Position numbers and translations under genes: made by a program. Source: Opitutaceae bacterium (lineage in GTDB: Bacteria > Verrucomicrobiota > Verrucomicrobiae > Opitutales > Opitutaceae). From it: DNA of 6,320 nt. The stretch spans positions 1 through 6,320 of the forward strand of contig JAISAX010000782.1 of NCBI GenBank assembly GCA_031266495.1, written 5' to 3'. The number at the start of each line of letters is the position of its first letter. The first letter of the stretch is position 1. Positions 5,969 to 6,320 of the stretch are shown here, one piece after another. Under the pieces are notes generated by a model. It saw only the letters and a program-made list of their open reading frames with translations, did not search any database and had not been told where the DNA came from.

Positions 5969-5998
5969 TTGACCGGGGAAGGCGGGGACGTAATACGT
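5969..5998 (+). promoter_or_regulatory. Possible vapB promoter and operator
   Basis: TTGACC (5969-5974) is a five-of-six -35 match, followed after 16 bases by TAATAC (5991-5996), a modest -10. The -10 lies within ACGTAATACGT (5988-5998), a palindrome with five-base arms around one base. Transcription would begin about where the ATG lies (6004), giving a leaderless message, consistent with the lack of a Shine-Dalgarno sequence. Short palindromes are common, so the operator role is tentative. Confidence 0.33.
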
Positions 5999-6003
5999 TT
6001 TCC

Positions 6004-6249
6004 ATGTCTGCCACGATTCTCGAAAGTGTCCGGATGCCGGTCTCCCTGCACCGAAAACTCAAAGCCCGTGCCAAGGCGCGGGGACGTCCTTTTTCCGTGG
6101 CCGTGATTGAGACGATGGAACGGGGACTCGCAGCCGGGGAGGGCATCGACATGAGCATGGCCTTGACCGGATTTGTCGGGCTGGGCGAAGGGTCGGGCCG
6201 GACACAACGCGAACGGATGAAAGGCTATGGACGCGCGAAGCATCGTTGA
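6004..6249 (+). CDS. Ribbon-helix-helix antitoxin, VapB/CopG type
   Basis: An 81-residue protein. Residues about 6-42 form a ribbon-helix-helix module: strand ESVRMPVSL, helix HRKLKARAKARG, turn RPFS, helix VAVIETMERGLA. The remainder (43-81) is Gly/Arg-rich and ends KGYGRAKHR, the position where VapB-type antitoxins carry the toxin-wrapping peptide. Such proteins repress their own operon and block a PIN-domain RNase. The start at 6004 is chosen because the longer frame from 5677 reads through the hairpin array and has no domain there. No Shine-Dalgarno sequence precedes the ATG, so a leaderless transcript is likely. A frame resembling the beginning of a VapC toxin overlaps its last 23 bases. 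The ribbon-helix-helix assignment is solid; pairing with VapC is inference. Confidence 0.72.
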   Translation: MSATILESVRMPVSLHRKLKARAKARGRPFSVAVIETMERGLAAGEGIDMSMALTGFVGLGEGSGRTQRERMKGYGRAKHR

Positions 6250-6304
6250 CAGCGGTTTATATGCACGGGTGGGGCGGGGTTCGCGGGTGCTTGTCATGCC
6301 ATGA
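6227..6304 (+). pseudogene. Possible broken start of a VapC PIN-domain toxin
   Basis: A 25-codon frame starts inside the antitoxin gene and overlaps it by 23 bases, a normal layout for vapBC. It begins MDARSIVDSGLYARV, close to the first strand of VapC proteins, where the Asp of an IVDSG-type motif is the first metal-binding acid. The sequence then turns into Gly/Arg/Val-rich residues unlike a PIN domain and stops at 6302-6304. A proline usual after DSG also seems to be missing. The toxin may be a decayed remnant or a frameshifted copy continuing past the window. The segment is short, so chance resemblance is possible. Confidence 0.3.
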
Positions 6305-6311
6305 GGAGGAC

Positions 6312-6320
6312 GGGGGGGGG
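6312..6320 (+). repeat. G run at the right edge of the window
   Basis: At least nine consecutive G end the window; the full length is unknown. It is the second long G tract here, again next to a toxin-antitoxin-type gene. Slippage or sequencing error would matter if it lay inside a coding frame. Confidence 0.75.

Noticed and set aside
5677..6003. N-terminal extension of the ribbon-helix-helix antitoxin by 109 residues
   Set aside because: The added part is translated repeat DNA (recurring GTGFQPV and WKPVP words) and overlaps the start of the divergent gene; the domain begins directly after the ATG at 6004.

Overview
The window looks like chromosomal DNA from a GC-rich, Gram-negative polysaccharide degrader, most likely Verrucomicrobiota and possibly Opitutaceae. 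The basis is a PEP-CTERM exosortase-type surface protein, a very large exported clan-A glycoside hydrolase and dense hairpin-type intergenic repeats. No marker gene is present, so the taxonomy is inference.

Layout, left to right. 1-128: a cluster of short direct and inverted repeats downstream of the first gene. 129-1058 (-): a secreted PEP-CTERM protein with a discoidin-like domain. 1059-1578: a gene-free divergent region with a 31-bp interrupted dyad (1208-1238), a 13-G homopolymer (1514-1526) and, at its right end, a promoter/operator with a 17-bp palindrome. 1579-2183 (+): a HicA-HicB toxin-antitoxin operon with a 4-base ATGA overlap. 2184-2431: a convergent intergenic region with a nearly loopless perfect 23-bp inverted repeat (2368-2415). 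2432-5692 (-): a 1086-residue exported glycoside hydrolase (GH42-like barrel, probable lipoprotein). 5693-6003: a divergent region whose centre is a nested array of six palindromic hairpins, each with a 3-base loop (5743-5908), followed by a possible promoter/operator. 6004-6249 (+): a ribbon-helix-helix antitoxin of VapB/CopG type. Overlapping its end is a 25-codon frame starting like a PIN-domain VapC toxin but stopping at once, so the toxin is probably broken or frameshifted.

The two structural genes, surface protein and glycoside hydrolase, fit a carbohydrate-degrading lifestyle but have no demonstrated link. Each is flanked by a small toxin-antitoxin-type unit and by repeats, which gives the region an accessory character. 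Both antitoxin-type units have a short palindrome with a one-base centre over the predicted -10 region, consistent with autorepression by ribbon-helix-helix proteins. I see no clear new multi-gene system. The points most worth checking are the hairpin array, the G tract, the apparent loss of VapC and the unusual N-terminal half of the glycoside hydrolase.
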